In this document: positions 51,126 to 60,138 of the stretch, piece by piece | How the letters are laid out: the number at the start of each line of letters is the position of its first letter | Numbering within the stretch: the first letter of the stretch is position 1 | Origin: Oceanobacillus limi | GTDB lineage: Bacteria; Bacillota; Bacilli; Bacillales; Amphibacillaceae | Reading direction: 5' to 3' | DNA length: 64,000 bases | NCBI RefSeq assembly: GCF_900111445.1 | Contig: NZ_FOHE01000001.1 | Span: 124,001 to 188,000 of the forward strand | The notes under the pieces: generated by a model | Databases searched by the model: none | What the model was told of the DNA's origin: nothing | What the model saw: the letters and a program-made list of their open reading frames with translations, nothing else | Made by a program: the position numbers and the translations under genes

Positions 51126-52073
51126 TTACAAATGAATAAAGGAGAGGTTCTTTTCAATCCGAATTCGGTAAAGGTTCAGTATTCGGACTTGTTCTTCGGT
51201 TAAGTTCGCTTTATCCCAATACATATGCATTAAGCTATAATCAAAAATTTCCTTTAATTTCACAAATAGTGGAAATCGATCTAACATCTCTGGTGATATT
51301 GTATTTTCTTCTTCATAACCAGCGAAAATTGCTTTCGTAATAGAACGCCCATAATCATCAATGTTGCCGTTACCAGCAAAGGAAAACTCCATTGCACTAT
51401 AAATTGGAACAACTAAATCATAGAGATAAAAATGTTTTTCACAATCTTGAAAATCAATCATGGTTAACTTTTGTTCCTCATCTACCAATATGTTTTCTAA
51501 CCACAGATCACCATGAATCAAACCATAGTTTTCGTTGTCCTTTGGTATTTTTTCAATGGAAGACAATACTTCTCCTGCAAGATCGCGAATTGTCTTTTCT
51601 TCCTTTGGAATATATTTAAAAAAGTCGTATTCCTCATTTTTATGCCAATCATGAATATTTTTCACCTGATGCGTGCTTTCGTATTGCTTAGACAAACGAT
51701 GTAGTTTTCCGATTTGCCGACCTAAATTTTTAAAGATGTTGGCGTTCCATTGCTTCATTGGGGCGTGTATTCCGGGAGCTGCTTGATATAAGACGGTTAG
51801 AACTTCCTTATTATTAGGTAGGGGTATCTTCTCGACTAGTTTTCCATTTCGAGAGGGAATCGTTGGGGATACCCCTAATCCGCTGTTGTATAGGAAGTTG
51901 GTATAATTTACTTCTTCTACTTGTTCTTCCTCCGTTTTATAGTTTGTTATTCTTGCAAAGTATGTCCCTTGCTTAGCGGTACACCGAAACATTTCATCCG
52001 TTACGGGTTCCACTTTCGTAAAATCGACTAGATATTGTTCATTCAATTTTTCTAAAATCTTATTTTCTGCCAT
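51126..52073 (-). CDS. Kinase-fold phosphotransferase (APH family)
   Basis: A 315-residue small-molecule kinase. Catalytic HGDLWLEN near residues 190-197 and metal-binding MIDFQD near residue 210 are intact; the N-lobe TYFARITNYKTEEEQ carries the ATP-binding strand. Family members include antibiotic, choline, homoserine and Ser/Thr (SrkA) kinases. The ATG at 52073 has AAAGGACG upstream. No diagnostic neighbours, so the substrate is unknown. Confidence 0.8.
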   Translation of the reverse strand: MAENKILEKLNEQYLVDFTKVEPVTDEMFRCTAKQGTYFARITNYKTEEEQVEEVNYTNFLYNSGLGVSPTIPSRNGKLVEKIPLPNNKEVLTVLYQAAPGIHAPMKQWNANIFKNLGRQIGKLHRLSKQYESTHQVKNIHDWHKNEEYDFFKYIPKEEKTIRDLAGEVLSSIEKIPKDNENYGLIHGDLWLENILVDEEQKLTMIDFQDCEKHFYLYDLVVPIYSAMEFSFAGNGNIDDYGRSITKAIFAGYEEENTISPEMLDRFPLFVKLKEIFDYSLMHMYWDKANLTEEQVRILNLYRIRIEKNLSFIHL

Positions 52074-52350
52074 TTGATTTCGTCCTTTCGTAATCAAGTG
52101 TTTCTAGTTTTCTATGAAAAAAGTACGAAAATGGCTGGTTTATAGTTTAAAGAACATGATACATTCTCCTTTATAGTAAGGTGATGACGCTATCATTTAT
52201 TCTACCACATTTTTCTTATAATTCATTTGAAATTTCTGAATTATGTTGAGGAAGTCCATTCGCTGACAATTCGGCTTTGTAGAGCGACTTTATTGAACAT
52301 TAATTCCATGAAGTGATAATCTTAAGATAATAAAAGGGAGGGGTGTTCGA

Positions 52351-53193
52351 ATGCAAAATTCTATACCAGAGGTTACGCTTCATGATGGACTGACAATTCC
52401 GAGGGTAGGACTAGGTACATACCAACTGAAAGGGAACGAAGGGGTTCAGGCGATTACGAGTGCCATTGATTCTGGTTACCGTTTGATCGATTCCGCATAT
52501 AATTATGAAAATGAAGGCACGGTAGGAGAAGCGGTAAGACGTAGCGCGGTGTCGCGTGAAGAATTAAGGATTACTTCCAAGTTGCCAGGGAGGTATCAGA
52601 CATATGAAAAGGCGATTCCTACGATTCAAGAATCGTTGTATCGCGCTAATTTGGACTACTATGATTTGTATTTGATCCACTGGCCAAATCCAAAGCAAGA
52701 CCATTATGTAGAAGCATGGCAAGCATTGATTGATGTGAAAAAGTGGGGGCTTATTCGTTCGATTGGGGTGTGTAATTTCTTACCAAAACATATCGAGCGT
52801 CTGGAAAAAGAAACTGGTGTAAAACCAACGATTAACCAGATTGAGCTACACCCATTTTTTAATCAGGAAAGCCAACGGAAATGGCATGAGGAAAAGGATA
52901 TTGTTACCGAGTCTTGGAGTCCGTTACTTCGAGCTAGGGATCTTTTGGAAGATGAAACGATCAAGCAACTAGCTGACCAACATCAGAGATCAGTATCGCA
53001 AGTTATTTTGCGCTGGCATTATCAGCTTGGTGCTGTTTCTATTCCAAAATCAGCATCTCCTATGAGGCAAAAGGAAAATATCTCTATCTTTGATTTTTCA
53101 TTAAACGAAGAGGAGATGCGTATTATTTCAAGCTTAACACGCCCTGATGGTCGTATTAATGATCAGGATCCAGCTGTATACGAGGAATTTTAA
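52351..53193 (+). CDS. Aldo/keto reductase
   Basis: A 280-residue NADPH-dependent TIM-barrel reductase of the AKR5 group. The tetrad is visible: Asp and Tyr in GYRLIDSAYNYENE (residues about 45-53), Lys in ITSKLPG near residue 76 and His in LIHWPNP near residue 109. The cofactor segment SIPKSASPMRQKEN is near residue 230. Broad carbonyl-reducing role, such as methylglyoxal or 2,5-diketogluconate-type substrates. GGGAGGGG precedes the ATG. Confidence 0.9.
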   Translation: MQNSIPEVTLHDGLTIPRVGLGTYQLKGNEGVQAITSAIDSGYRLIDSAYNYENEGTVGEAVRRSAVSREELRITSKLPGRYQTYEKAIPTIQESLYRANLDYYDLYLIHWPNPKQDHYVEAWQALIDVKKWGLIRSIGVCNFLPKHIERLEKETGVKPTINQIELHPFFNQESQRKWHEEKDIVTESWSPLLRARDLLEDETIKQLADQHQRSVSQVILRWHYQLGAVSIPKSASPMRQKENISIFDFSLNEEEMRIISSLTRPDGRINDQDPAVYEEF

Positions 53194-53198
53194 GTCAA

Positions 53199-53236
53199 AC
53201 GAGGACACGGGGGCGTTTAACAATCCCGTGTCGTCG
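53199..53236 (+). terminator. Hairpin after the aldo/keto reductase gene
   Basis: GACACGGG / CCCGTGTC stem with a 13-base loop; no T run on the plus strand, so it may serve as a weak or Rho-independent-like barrier. Confidence 0.5.
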
Positions 53237-53239
53237 TTA

Positions 53240-53392
53240 TTAGTATTCAATCTCATCAAAATCCTTCGGTTGAGGAGTTGGACGCTGTTTTTTCACTTCG
53301 TTTTCCGTCGATATTTCTTTGTTGATTTCTTGATAAGCCTTTACTTTTCCAAATCGTTCCTTAGCATTGGTCTGTTTCTTTTCTTCACTCAT
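53240..53392 (-). CDS. Small charged protein (50 residues)
   Basis: Minus-strand ORF with GGAAAGGAAG upstream of the ATG. The protein is hydrophilic: KERFGKVKAYQEINKEIS in the middle, then QRPTPQPKDFDEIEY at the end. It has codon usage like its neighbours and a good ribosome binding site, so it is likely real although too short for routine gene calling. Not recognised. Confidence 0.55.
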   Translation of the reverse strand: MSEEKKQTNAKERFGKVKAYQEINKEISTENEVKKQRPTPQPKDFDEIEY

Positions 53393-53552
53393 TGGATTCT
53401 TCCTTTCCTATTGACTCTCATTATAATTTAGGTTTTGTGATAACCATTTAAATTATTCGGATCTCAATATCCTTCATTTACCTCTAGCATGATGAAGTAA
53501 AAAATGATATCCTATTTGATAATTTAATCAAAAATAGATGGGGAGGAACATG

Positions 53553-54089
53553 ATGAGAAGTGTTACTTTATTGAATATATATGATCATCCAATTACCCAA
53601 AAATATGTTAGACGTTCAGGGATGGCACATGCAATATCTGTGGCTTATCATGCCTTTCACCTCGCGAAAGAATATCATATTAATCCAGATTCAGCTGCCA
53701 AGGCAGGTTTTTTGCACGACATTGGACATTATGAATGGTATCGTAACGGCGAGTGGGATTATGATGACTATCGAGAGTACGATATCCATCCAATAAAAGG
53801 AGCGGAACGTGCGCATAAATTACTTGTGCGATTAGGGGAAGACAAACGTGTAGCAAAGGAAATTTCCCATGCCGTTTTGTTTCATACCGATTCTGCGCTT
53901 CCAAAGGGGGATTTCCAGTTAAGTACGTTGCAGCATATTGTCCACCTTGCTGATGAAAAAGACAAGCAACCTGGTAATACGCATCATTACCGAGCGATCG
54001 ATAAGGAAAAAGAACGAAGTCTTGTTATGGAACTTGATCAAAAGATTGAAGCGTTGTTTCAGAAGCAACAGATGACGCGTAAAGGCTGA
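53553..54089 (+). CDS. HD-domain phosphohydrolase
   Basis: A 178-residue HD-superfamily metal-dependent hydrolase. The metal-binding set is His in MAHAISVAYH, HD in AGFLHDIGH near residue 50, and Asp in IVHLADEKDK near residue 135. Likely a nucleotide phosphohydrolase of the YedJ/YueE type; substrate unknown. GGGAGG lies 6 bases before the ATG at 53553. Confidence 0.82.
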   Translation: MRSVTLLNIYDHPITQKYVRRSGMAHAISVAYHAFHLAKEYHINPDSAAKAGFLHDIGHYEWYRNGEWDYDDYREYDIHPIKGAERAHKLLVRLGEDKRVAKEISHAVLFHTDSALPKGDFQLSTLQHIVHLADEKDKQPGNTHHYRAIDKEKERSLVMELDQKIEALFQKQQMTRKG

Positions 54090-54153
54090 TTGATGATCAT
54101 GCATATTTCTTTTCTCTATTCCTCAAAATAAAGGGAATGAAGGAGGGAAAAGC

Positions 54154-54318
54154 ATGGCAAAACGAACAAAGAAAAACGATGCAGCCCAAAAGAATAAACA
54201 AGGATTTGACGCTAGTAAGCAAGACACTGAGTTTGCAAAAGAATATGGTAGTGCAAAAGCAAACAAAGCACACAAAGAAGAAGCCAAACAAAGAAGAGCA
54301 GATAACTGGGAAATATAA
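54154..54318 (+). CDS. Small basic protein (54 residues)
   Basis: ATG with AGGAGGGA upstream. A Lys/Ala/Gln-rich, hydrophilic protein (KKNDAAQKNKQGFD, then DTEFAKEYGSAKANK) whose composition recalls YfhD-like and small acid-soluble spore proteins, though it lacks the FASETNAQQVRKQN repeats of gamma-type SASP. Probably spore-related or disordered. A GTGCCAGGCAC repeat begins 8 bases after its stop. Confidence 0.6.
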   Translation: MAKRTKKNDAAQKNKQGFDASKQDTEFAKEYGSAKANKAHKEEAKQRRADNWEI

Positions 54319-54325
54319 ATAAAGA

Positions 54326-54368
54326 AGGTGCCAGGCACTTGTCAATTTTTGACAAGTGCCTGGCACCT
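54326..54368. repeat. GTGCCAGGCAC-type palindromic repeat, copy 2
   Basis: A perfect 20-bp stem AGGTGCCAGGCACTTGTCAA with its complement around a 3-base TTT loop. It shares GGTGCCAGGCACTTGTC with copy 1 at 44129-44183, and lies between the small protein gene and the hydrolase start. Confidence 0.9.
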
Positions 54369-54388
54369 ATATACAAGGGGGGGCATGG

Positions 54389-55225
54389 ATGCCGTATTGT
54401 GAAGTGAGTAAGGCGAAGATTTATTATGAGGTAATTGGGGAAGGAACACCAATGATTATGGTTCATGGATTTGGACTTGACCACCGAATTATGAAAGGGT
54501 GCATGGAGCCGATATTCCAGCAAAGATCAGATATACAAAGAATCTACTTTGATCTCCCTGGTATGGGAAAGACGAAAGATTACGATCGAATTCATCATGC
54601 AGATGATATGTTAGAAGCGGTTTTAGAATTTATTCATTCCATTATTCCGAATCAGTCTTTTTTACTAGCTGGTGAGTCTTATGGTGGCTATTTGGCAAGA
54701 GGGGTAATGGTCAAGCAAAAGGAAAAGGTAGCCGGACTTGCTCTCCTATGTCCAGTCATCAAACCAAAAAAACAGGAAAGAGTTTTACCACCGCATACCA
54801 TCTTATATAAAGATGAATCGCTCCTATCTCGCCTTTCACAAATGGAAAAGGAAAAGTACCTTTCCGAAAATGTCGTTTTAAATGAAAAAAATTGGCACCG
54901 GTATAAAAATGAAGTTTATGTTGGTTTTCAAAAGGCTAATCAAGATTTCCTCACTAGAATCGAAAAAAACTATGGATTAACTTTTTCAGTTGATGAGGGA
55001 TTTTATGATAAGCCAGTCGTGTTTATAGTAGGAAAGCAGGATTCAGTTGTCGGCTACAAGGATGCTTTTCACATTCTAGATCATTATCCACTAGGAACCT
55101 ATGCTGTATTGGATCGAGCCGGTCATTACTTGCAAATTGAGCAAGATGAATTATTTGTTAAGCTTATCAATGAGTGGCTGGACCGAATAGAAACTGAGAC
55201 TAGCAAGTTTTCCAATTCAAAGTAG
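54389..55225 (+). CDS. Alpha/beta hydrolase
   Basis: A 278-residue alpha/beta hydrolase. HGFGLD near residue 26 forms the oxyanion loop, GESYGG near residue 96 carries the nucleophile Ser, the acid is in VGKQDSVVG near residue 220, and the His in DRAGHYLQIE near residue 248. Esterase or lactonase-like. The ATG at 54389 has GGGGGG upstream; longer readings run into the palindromic repeat. Confidence 0.8.
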   Translation: MPYCEVSKAKIYYEVIGEGTPMIMVHGFGLDHRIMKGCMEPIFQQRSDIQRIYFDLPGMGKTKDYDRIHHADDMLEAVLEFIHSIIPNQSFLLAGESYGGYLARGVMVKQKEKVAGLALLCPVIKPKKQERVLPPHTILYKDESLLSRLSQMEKEKYLSENVVLNEKNWHRYKNEVYVGFQKANQDFLTRIEKNYGLTFSVDEGFYDKPVVFIVGKQDSVVGYKDAFHILDHYPLGTYAVLDRAGHYLQIEQDELFVKLINEWLDRIETETSKFSNSK

Positions 55226-55272
55226 ATAAATGGAATGACAATTGGGTATCTTAAGGATGAAGGAGGGGTACG

Positions 55273-55431
55273 ATGGTTAACCAAGACTTCGACAAGTTCA
55301 TCAAATACCAAAAGAAAGAAAAAGCGATTTACCCTGGTCATCCGAAGCGTGGGGAAAAAGCAAGTGGAAAAATGTCCGATCGTAAAGTCTCGACCGAGCA
55401 TCCGGGTGCAACAGGGCGAGATATTGAATAA
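55273..55431 (+). CDS. Small hydrophilic protein (52 residues)
   Basis: ATG with AAGGAGGGG upstream, followed by its own terminator. The protein is charged and Gly/Pro-rich: FDKFIKYQKKEKAIYPGHPK, then STEHPGATGRDIE. Not recognised, but the ribosome binding site and terminator support a real gene, 47 bases after the hydrolase. Confidence 0.6.
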   Translation: MVNQDFDKFIKYQKKEKAIYPGHPKRGEKASGKMSDRKVSTEHPGATGRDIE

Positions 55432-55437
55432 GAGAAA

Positions 55438-55469
55438 TTGGGTGAGGCGTAAACTCACCCGATTTTTTC
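55438..55469 (+). terminator. Intrinsic terminator
   Basis: TTGGGTGAG / CTCACCCGA stem with a 7-base loop and a T run. Confidence 0.85.
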
Positions 55470-55555
55470 ATGGAGTTAGAATACATACTTTGGATGTACT
55501 GGTTGAATTAGGAAAAGATATAGACATCTAAGTATCCTAGTAGGTGTTATGAAAC

Positions 55556-56116
55556 ATGAGTCAGGACATTATTCACTACATCATTTTATTTAGTGCTATT
55601 ACGATTAATGGAATGGGATGCATGTATATCCTGCGAAAAAACGTCAAGCGATATGGGATGATTTTTTTCTTGAGTATTTTGGCAGCGATAATCTTATGTC
55701 TATTGTTTTATTGGATGGGATTTTATCGATATGTATTGCCCATTCAACACGTTTTACCAGCAGTAGCAATAAGTTTTAGCTTTTTGGTTTTACTTGTGAT
55801 TCGATACCGCCCAAGAAATAATACTTTTCCATTCTTTTTTATCCTAACGACAAGTATTTTTTCGATCGAAGTTCTATTGAAAGATTACGTTGGTTTTATT
55901 CACTTTCGAAACGGGTGGGATTATTGGGATTCCTATTCCCTTTACTGGGTATATGCAAGGTTATTTAATCATATCGGTGTCTATCTTGTTCCATTTGAGT
56001 TTCGTAATCCGGTAGATCACAACAAAAAGATGTATTGGTGGTTGTTCTATCTTCTAATCGTTTACTTTTGTGTAGGTGTTTATGTATTGCATAAGGGCTG
56101 GGATCATTTCTTTTAA
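55556..56116 (+). CDS. Multi-span membrane protein (CBO0543-like)
   Basis: A 186-residue integral membrane protein with five to six spans. RNVKRYG after span one and the ending FLLIVYFCVGVYVLHK, with the mid-protein FEVLLKDYVGFIHF-type segment, resemble the CBO0543 family of Firmicute membrane proteins, an assignment I hold loosely. No ideal ribosome binding site. Function unknown. Confidence 0.55.
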   Translation: MSQDIIHYIILFSAITINGMGCMYILRKNVKRYGMIFFLSILAAIILCLLFYWMGFYRYVLPIQHVLPAVAISFSFLVLLVIRYRPRNNTFPFFFILTTSIFSIEVLLKDYVGFIHFRNGWDYWDSYSLYWVYARLFNHIGVYLVPFEFRNPVDHNKKMYWWLFYLLIVYFCVGVYVLHKGWDHFF

Positions 56117-56119
56117 CTG

Positions 56120-56169
56120 GTCAGGGATTTCTTCTCGTGGAGGAAGAAGTAATTCCTGACTATTTTTTG
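56120..56169 (+). terminator. Intrinsic terminator, start of a 327-base gene-free region
   Basis: GTCAGGGATTTCTTCT / AGAAGTAATTCCTGAC imperfect stem followed by TATTTTTT. From here to 56443 I see no ORF with a ribosome binding site. Confidence 0.75.
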
Positions 56170-56443
56170 CTTATTTCCTATGCGGGTTCACGCATTTAAA
56201 GGACGTTATCAGGCAATTACGACCAAGCATCAGGATGTTTCATAGCCGAACGAATTCGATAGATGAACTGAGTTAGTTCGACATTTTTTGAATTCACTTA
56301 TTATTCTTGAATCTTTTTTCTTTTCCGAATCGTATCCTTTACAGAAGAACTTTGGAAACATATGAGTGAAGGAATACTTGCGTGCTAGTTTAATATGGTT
56401 ATAGAAACGGATAGTAAATAGGATTGAAAAAGGGGGGGACCTC

Positions 56444-57733
56444 ATGCTAGCTAAATTACAAGTTAGTCCGATTAATTCATATATTGATGAGGAAGTGAAC
56501 ATAAAGGTAATGGGGTGTATGGAAAATACGGAGGTATCTATTTATGCAACAACCTTTGATGAAACACAAAAGAAGTTTACTTCCTACGCAACGTTTATTG
56601 TGCCTTCAGATAGAATTGTAGATGTAGCCACGCAAAAGCCTGTTAAAGGTACGTATGACACAGTAGACGCATCGGGTTTGTTTTGGTCAATGATGCATAC
56701 TGAATCGAAATGGGATGACTATTATGAGAAAAAAAACTCTAATAAAGTATCGATAACACTAGTTCTAAAAGTAAATGGAATAGAACAGGATTCGTTAACC
56801 ATTCAACGCTTTTTTTATAGGGATGAGGACGTAACCAAGGAAACTGTTGCACATCAAAATATTGTTGGGACAGTTTTTCATCCAAAACAGAAAGGAACTT
56901 TTCCAGCAGTTATCGTACTTAGTGGATCAGATGGTGGAATGCAGGAACATGCTGCAGCTTTACTGGCTTCAAAAGGCTACACAGTGTTAGCTCTTCCCTA
57001 TTTTGGTAGTGAGGAAGGAGTACCAAATAATCTTGAAAATATCCCTTTAGAATACTTTCAAGAAGCAACCGATTGGTTACGAGAGCATCCAGCTGTTAAT
57101 GGAAACATTAGTTTAATTGGTTATTCAAGAGGTGGAGAACTTGCACTCCTTTTAGGGGCAACATTTGACTCCTATAAATCAATTATTGCTGGAGTTCCGA
57201 GTGCTTATATAACAGCCGGAATGAAGAATGGTATATTTGCGCCAGTTCCGTCCTGGGTGTTCCAACAGAAACCATTACCATACCTGAAGTTTACTTATCG
57301 TTTCTCATCCATGGTTGCTATCTTAAAGAATTGGATAGTAAGGAGACCAATTTCTTATTTATCAATTTGGGACAATTCCCTCAAGAACGAGGCAGGATTT
57401 AGCGAAAACCGCATTGCTGTAGAGGATATTCATGCTCCGTTGCTGTTGATTACTGGCGATGATGATCAACTATGGCCGTCAAGTCTTTATGTCAAGATGA
57501 TTGAAGACAAATTAAAGCACTCAAAGACTACCCATCAAAATCGTTATCTATATTATGATAATGCTGGCCATTTTTTATCCTTTCCATATAGCTTTGTTAA
57601 TCTTCCTGCTCAGGTATACATGAATGTTGGAGGCGGAATGACGATGACATTTGGCGGGTCAAAAGCGGCAAATGCAAAAGCTTCTAGAGATTCCTGGCTT
57701 AAAATCCTAGATTTTTTGGCTGAAAACGCATAA
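56444..57733 (+). CDS. Acyl-CoA thioesterase/BAAT-family hydrolase
   Basis: A 429-residue protein with an N-terminal beta-sandwich (acyl-CoA thioester hydrolase/bile acid N-acyltransferase N-domain, residues about 1-130) and a C-terminal alpha/beta hydrolase (BAAT C-domain). GYSRGGE near residue 229 holds the nucleophile (Ser; many relatives use Cys), the acid is in TGDDDQLWP near residue 345, and the His in NAGHFLSFP near residue 378. Possible roles are acyl-CoA thioester or ester hydrolysis. GGGGGGG precedes the ATG. Confidence 0.82.
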   Translation: MLAKLQVSPINSYIDEEVNIKVMGCMENTEVSIYATTFDETQKKFTSYATFIVPSDRIVDVATQKPVKGTYDTVDASGLFWSMMHTESKWDDYYEKKNSNKVSITLVLKVNGIEQDSLTIQRFFYRDEDVTKETVAHQNIVGTVFHPKQKGTFPAVIVLSGSDGGMQEHAAALLASKGYTVLALPYFGSEEGVPNNLENIPLEYFQEATDWLREHPAVNGNISLIGYSRGGELALLLGATFDSYKSIIAGVPSAYITAGMKNGIFAPVPSWVFQQKPLPYLKFTYRFSSMVAILKNWIVRRPISYLSIWDNSLKNEAGFSENRIAVEDIHAPLLLITGDDDQLWPSSLYVKMIEDKLKHSKTTHQNRYLYYDNAGHFLSFPYSFVNLPAQVYMNVGGGMTMTFGGSKAANAKASRDSWLKILDFLAENA

Positions 57734-57949
57734 AGAAATACCACGGATGAAGTGGGAGTTAGAAATTATGAAGCCGATTAATTTTTATATTGGTGCGGGC
57801 CTTACAAGATATTTCATCCTTGTTAAATATGATGTTAATTTTTTGGAATATTATGTTACTATTAAATTAGAAATTTAGATTCAGAGAAATGATGAACGAT
57901 AAGGAGCTTTAAAAGGAACGTATCCTTTTTTCTCAAAGGAGCACATGAG

Positions 57950-58384
57950 ATGGTATATAATGTAAAAATGCCTGGGGCGTTTTTAGTTAACCTCATATTA
58001 TTTGTAGTGTTATGGAATATATTTGACACGTTTTCTAGTCACTTAGTCATCTTTTTGTCCGCAATGATAATTGCTATATTGTTAGGTTCTATTAGACGCA
58101 GATGTGCGATATACGAGAATCAGTTTGTACATGAGATCTTATTTAATAAGAAAGTGATTCTTAAAAGGATAATCGATCCGCAACAGATGAAACAATTAAA
58201 ATTCATCCGTGTTGGCTGGGCGAAAAAAGGTGTCAAGATCAAAGTTGAAAAGGCTTTTCCTATTAAACTGGAAGAAATGGAGCCTGATAATGGGTATGAA
58301 CATTTAATGGAATTTGCAAAAGAGAACGGTGTATCAATCGATAAGACACGAGATTATTCCATTTTAGAAAGGATGAATAAGTAA
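57950..58384 (+). CDS. Two-span membrane protein with cytoplasmic domain
   Basis: A 144-residue protein: two close spans near residues 8-24 and 26-44, a basic turn (IRRRC), then a soluble domain (PQQMKQLKFIRVGWAKKGVKIKVEK). AAAGGAG precedes the ATG. Its stop shares one base with the ATG of the VOC gene, so the two are coupled. Not recognised. Confidence 0.6.
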   Translation: MVYNVKMPGAFLVNLILFVVLWNIFDTFSSHLVIFLSAMIIAILLGSIRRRCAIYENQFVHEILFNKKVILKRIIDPQQMKQLKFIRVGWAKKGVKIKVEKAFPIKLEEMEPDNGYEHLMEFAKENGVSIDKTRDYSILERMNK

Positions 58385-58758
58385 TGGTAAATCCAATAAA
58401 AAACAAGGTCAACACGATTTTCGTTCATGTAACGGATTTGAAGCGCTCCGTAAAGTGGTATAGTCAATTACTCAATCAGGAAGTGGAGCTGGAAACTGTT
58501 TCTAATCCTGTCTATAACATCCCAATGAACCAGTATACCGGATTAACCTTAGATGCAGGTCCTAAAGGGGTTACCAAACAAATTCAACCTTCTAAAAATC
58601 CCCTGTTCAATTTTCACACAGACGACATTCAGCAAGCTTATGACTATATTTTAGAATTAGATTATCGAGTGGAATCTGAAATTGTAACGTTTGATGATTT
58701 TGCATTTTTTACAATTAGTGACCCAGATGGAAATGTCATTATGATTTGTACGGGATGA
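58384..58758 (+). CDS. VOC-family (glyoxalase/bleomycin resistance-like) protein
   Basis: A 124-residue vicinal-oxygen-chelate fold protein. TIFVHVTDLKRSVKWYSQLLN opens the first module, FNFHTDDIQQAYDYIL the second, and FTISDPDGNVIMI closes it. His and Glu metal ligands are only partly present, so it may be a binding protein. Coupled to the preceding membrane protein gene. Confidence 0.82.
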   Translation: MVNPIKNKVNTIFVHVTDLKRSVKWYSQLLNQEVELETVSNPVYNIPMNQYTGLTLDAGPKGVTKQIQPSKNPLFNFHTDDIQQAYDYILELDYRVESEIVTFDDFAFFTISDPDGNVIMICTG

Positions 58759-58798
58759 TTTATTGCGTTATAAACCATGTATAAATGAGGTGTTCAAA

Positions 58799-59056
58799 TT
58801 GAAAAAATATATTATTTTTGCTGTTAGTTTTGTTGTGTTGTATGCGTTATTTCAGGTTCTGTCAGGGATGGTTCTAACCTATATATATACACCAGACCTA
58901 GAAGAAGCTTGGACTAAGAGTGGAAATCTATCTCAAGAGGCTGTTCTCCTAAGTGATCGTCAATCGTTATTACTTCCATTTATTTTTGCCTTTGTTTCCG
59001 CTAGCCTTGCTTATTTCATCCCGCAGAAAACTTCAAAAAACGCTTCAAGCAACTAA
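58799..59056 (+). CDS. Small two-span membrane protein
   Basis: An 85-residue protein from a TTG start with GAGGTG upstream: spans near residues 4-25 and 55-74, with an exterior loop between (IYTPDLEEAWTKSGN). Follows the VOC gene by 40 bases. Not recognised. Confidence 0.55.
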   Translation: MKKYIIFAVSFVVLYALFQVLSGMVLTYIYTPDLEEAWTKSGNLSQEAVLLSDRQSLLLPFIFAFVSASLAYFIPQKTSKNASSN

Positions 59057-59087
59057 TTGTTCTCTAAATTAAAGAGGTGAGCTACAT

Positions 59088-59492
59088 ATGGGAAAATGGG
59101 ACGTTCAATTATTGGAATTTACCCAAATGCATGATAACTTCCTATTGGATTGGCAACAGGCAATGGTATCAGGTGATACCACTGCTTTGGAAAGAATGAG
59201 TGATGATTATTACGTAGCGTTTTTTAATGGGGGCAACGAGAAACCTTACTTGTTCAATAGGGAGGAAGCGGTGCGTGGAATGCAACAATCTGTAAAACAA
59301 GTAATGGGAGCTAAGAAAAAATTCGAAAATAGAATAATTCGTATGAAGGATAGTAAAAGTGCTGTAGTATTTTATGAGCAAGTAATAGAAAAGAATGAAC
59401 ACGTTTTGGCAAGGTTATTTACGATTGAAAGCTGGGAGCTGCAGGCTGGGAAATGGGTGATCGTGAAAGAAGTAGAAGAGCCAATTAGTTAA
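59088..59492 (+). CDS. SnoaL/NTF2-like protein
   Basis: A 134-residue protein with the DUF4440/SnoaL-like pattern: a long first helix (MHDNFLLDWQQAMVSGDTTALERM), YYVAFF strand, REEAVRGMQQSV helix, and closing strands SAVVFYEQVI, ARLFTIESWE and KWVIVKEVEE. Such cone-shaped barrels bind small molecules or act as enzymes; role unknown. AGAGGTG precedes the ATG. Confidence 0.65.
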   Translation: MGKWDVQLLEFTQMHDNFLLDWQQAMVSGDTTALERMSDDYYVAFFNGGNEKPYLFNREEAVRGMQQSVKQVMGAKKKFENRIIRMKDSKSAVVFYEQVIEKNEHVLARLFTIESWELQAGKWVIVKEVEEPIS

Positions 59493-59554
59493 GGGTATTT
59501 CTGGTGAAAACGTTGGGAGCTTTAGTAGGATCATTTAAAAATTTCCATGGAGGG

Positions 59555-60109
59555 ATGGTTATTTTAAAAGGAAAGATTATATTTCTATTCATGTTGTTAA
59601 GTCTGGTTGTTTTTGGTTGTTCGCCGGAATCAGGGAATTCTTCAGATGAGAATACTACTATGATAAAGACTGTTTTAACGGAGCAATTAACTGGTCCAGA
59701 CGAGCGTTTTATCGAACTAGTAGAAGATCCCGCAAATGTTACGGTTATTGGGGAAGGAAAAACATTCGACTCACAAACAAATACAGAACTGGAGCTCTAT
59801 CTAGAAGAAACTTATAAATCTTATTTTACTGAAAATTTCTATGACACCTTTATTGGTTTGTACGCAATTAATTTCCAAGCAGCATTATTCAACAATAACT
59901 ATGAAATGAATGTCGAAAGTATTGACACCAAAAAGAATCGTTCAATAGAAGGTGCATACGATTTTACTGTACATGTCACTTACAAACAAAAAGATCAAGA
60001 AGCGAAAGACGCAGAATTATCGGGGAGAGCCTATATATACGAAGAAGGTAAAATAGCAGATTTAATGTTTGCAAAAGATAATGATTTACCGGATGAGTTA
60101 AAACAATAA
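59555..60109 (+). CDS. Putative lipoprotein
   Basis: A 184-residue exported protein: ILKGK, hydrophobic IIFLFMLLSLVV, lipobox VFGC. Mature domain acidic, alpha+beta, with ELYLEETYKSYFTENF in the middle. The start is uncertain: GGAGGG abuts the ATG at 59555, leaving no spacer, while an ATT codon at 59561 and a GTG at 59504 are alternatives. Function unknown. Confidence 0.55.
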   Translation: MVILKGKIIFLFMLLSLVVFGCSPESGNSSDENTTMIKTVLTEQLTGPDERFIELVEDPANVTVIGEGKTFDSQTNTELELYLEETYKSYFTENFYDTFIGLYAINFQAALFNNNYEMNVESIDTKKNRSIEGAYDFTVHVTYKQKDQEAKDAELSGRAYIYEEGKIADLMFAKDNDLPDELKQ

Positions 60110-60138
60110 ATATGAGTGTATTTTAGGGGGATGAAAAT

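Noticed and set aside
54326-54368. Treating the GTGCCAGGCAC hairpin as an ordinary terminator
   Set aside because: There is no T run after it, and the same arm recurs at 44129-44183 in a different context, so a dispersed repeat fits better.
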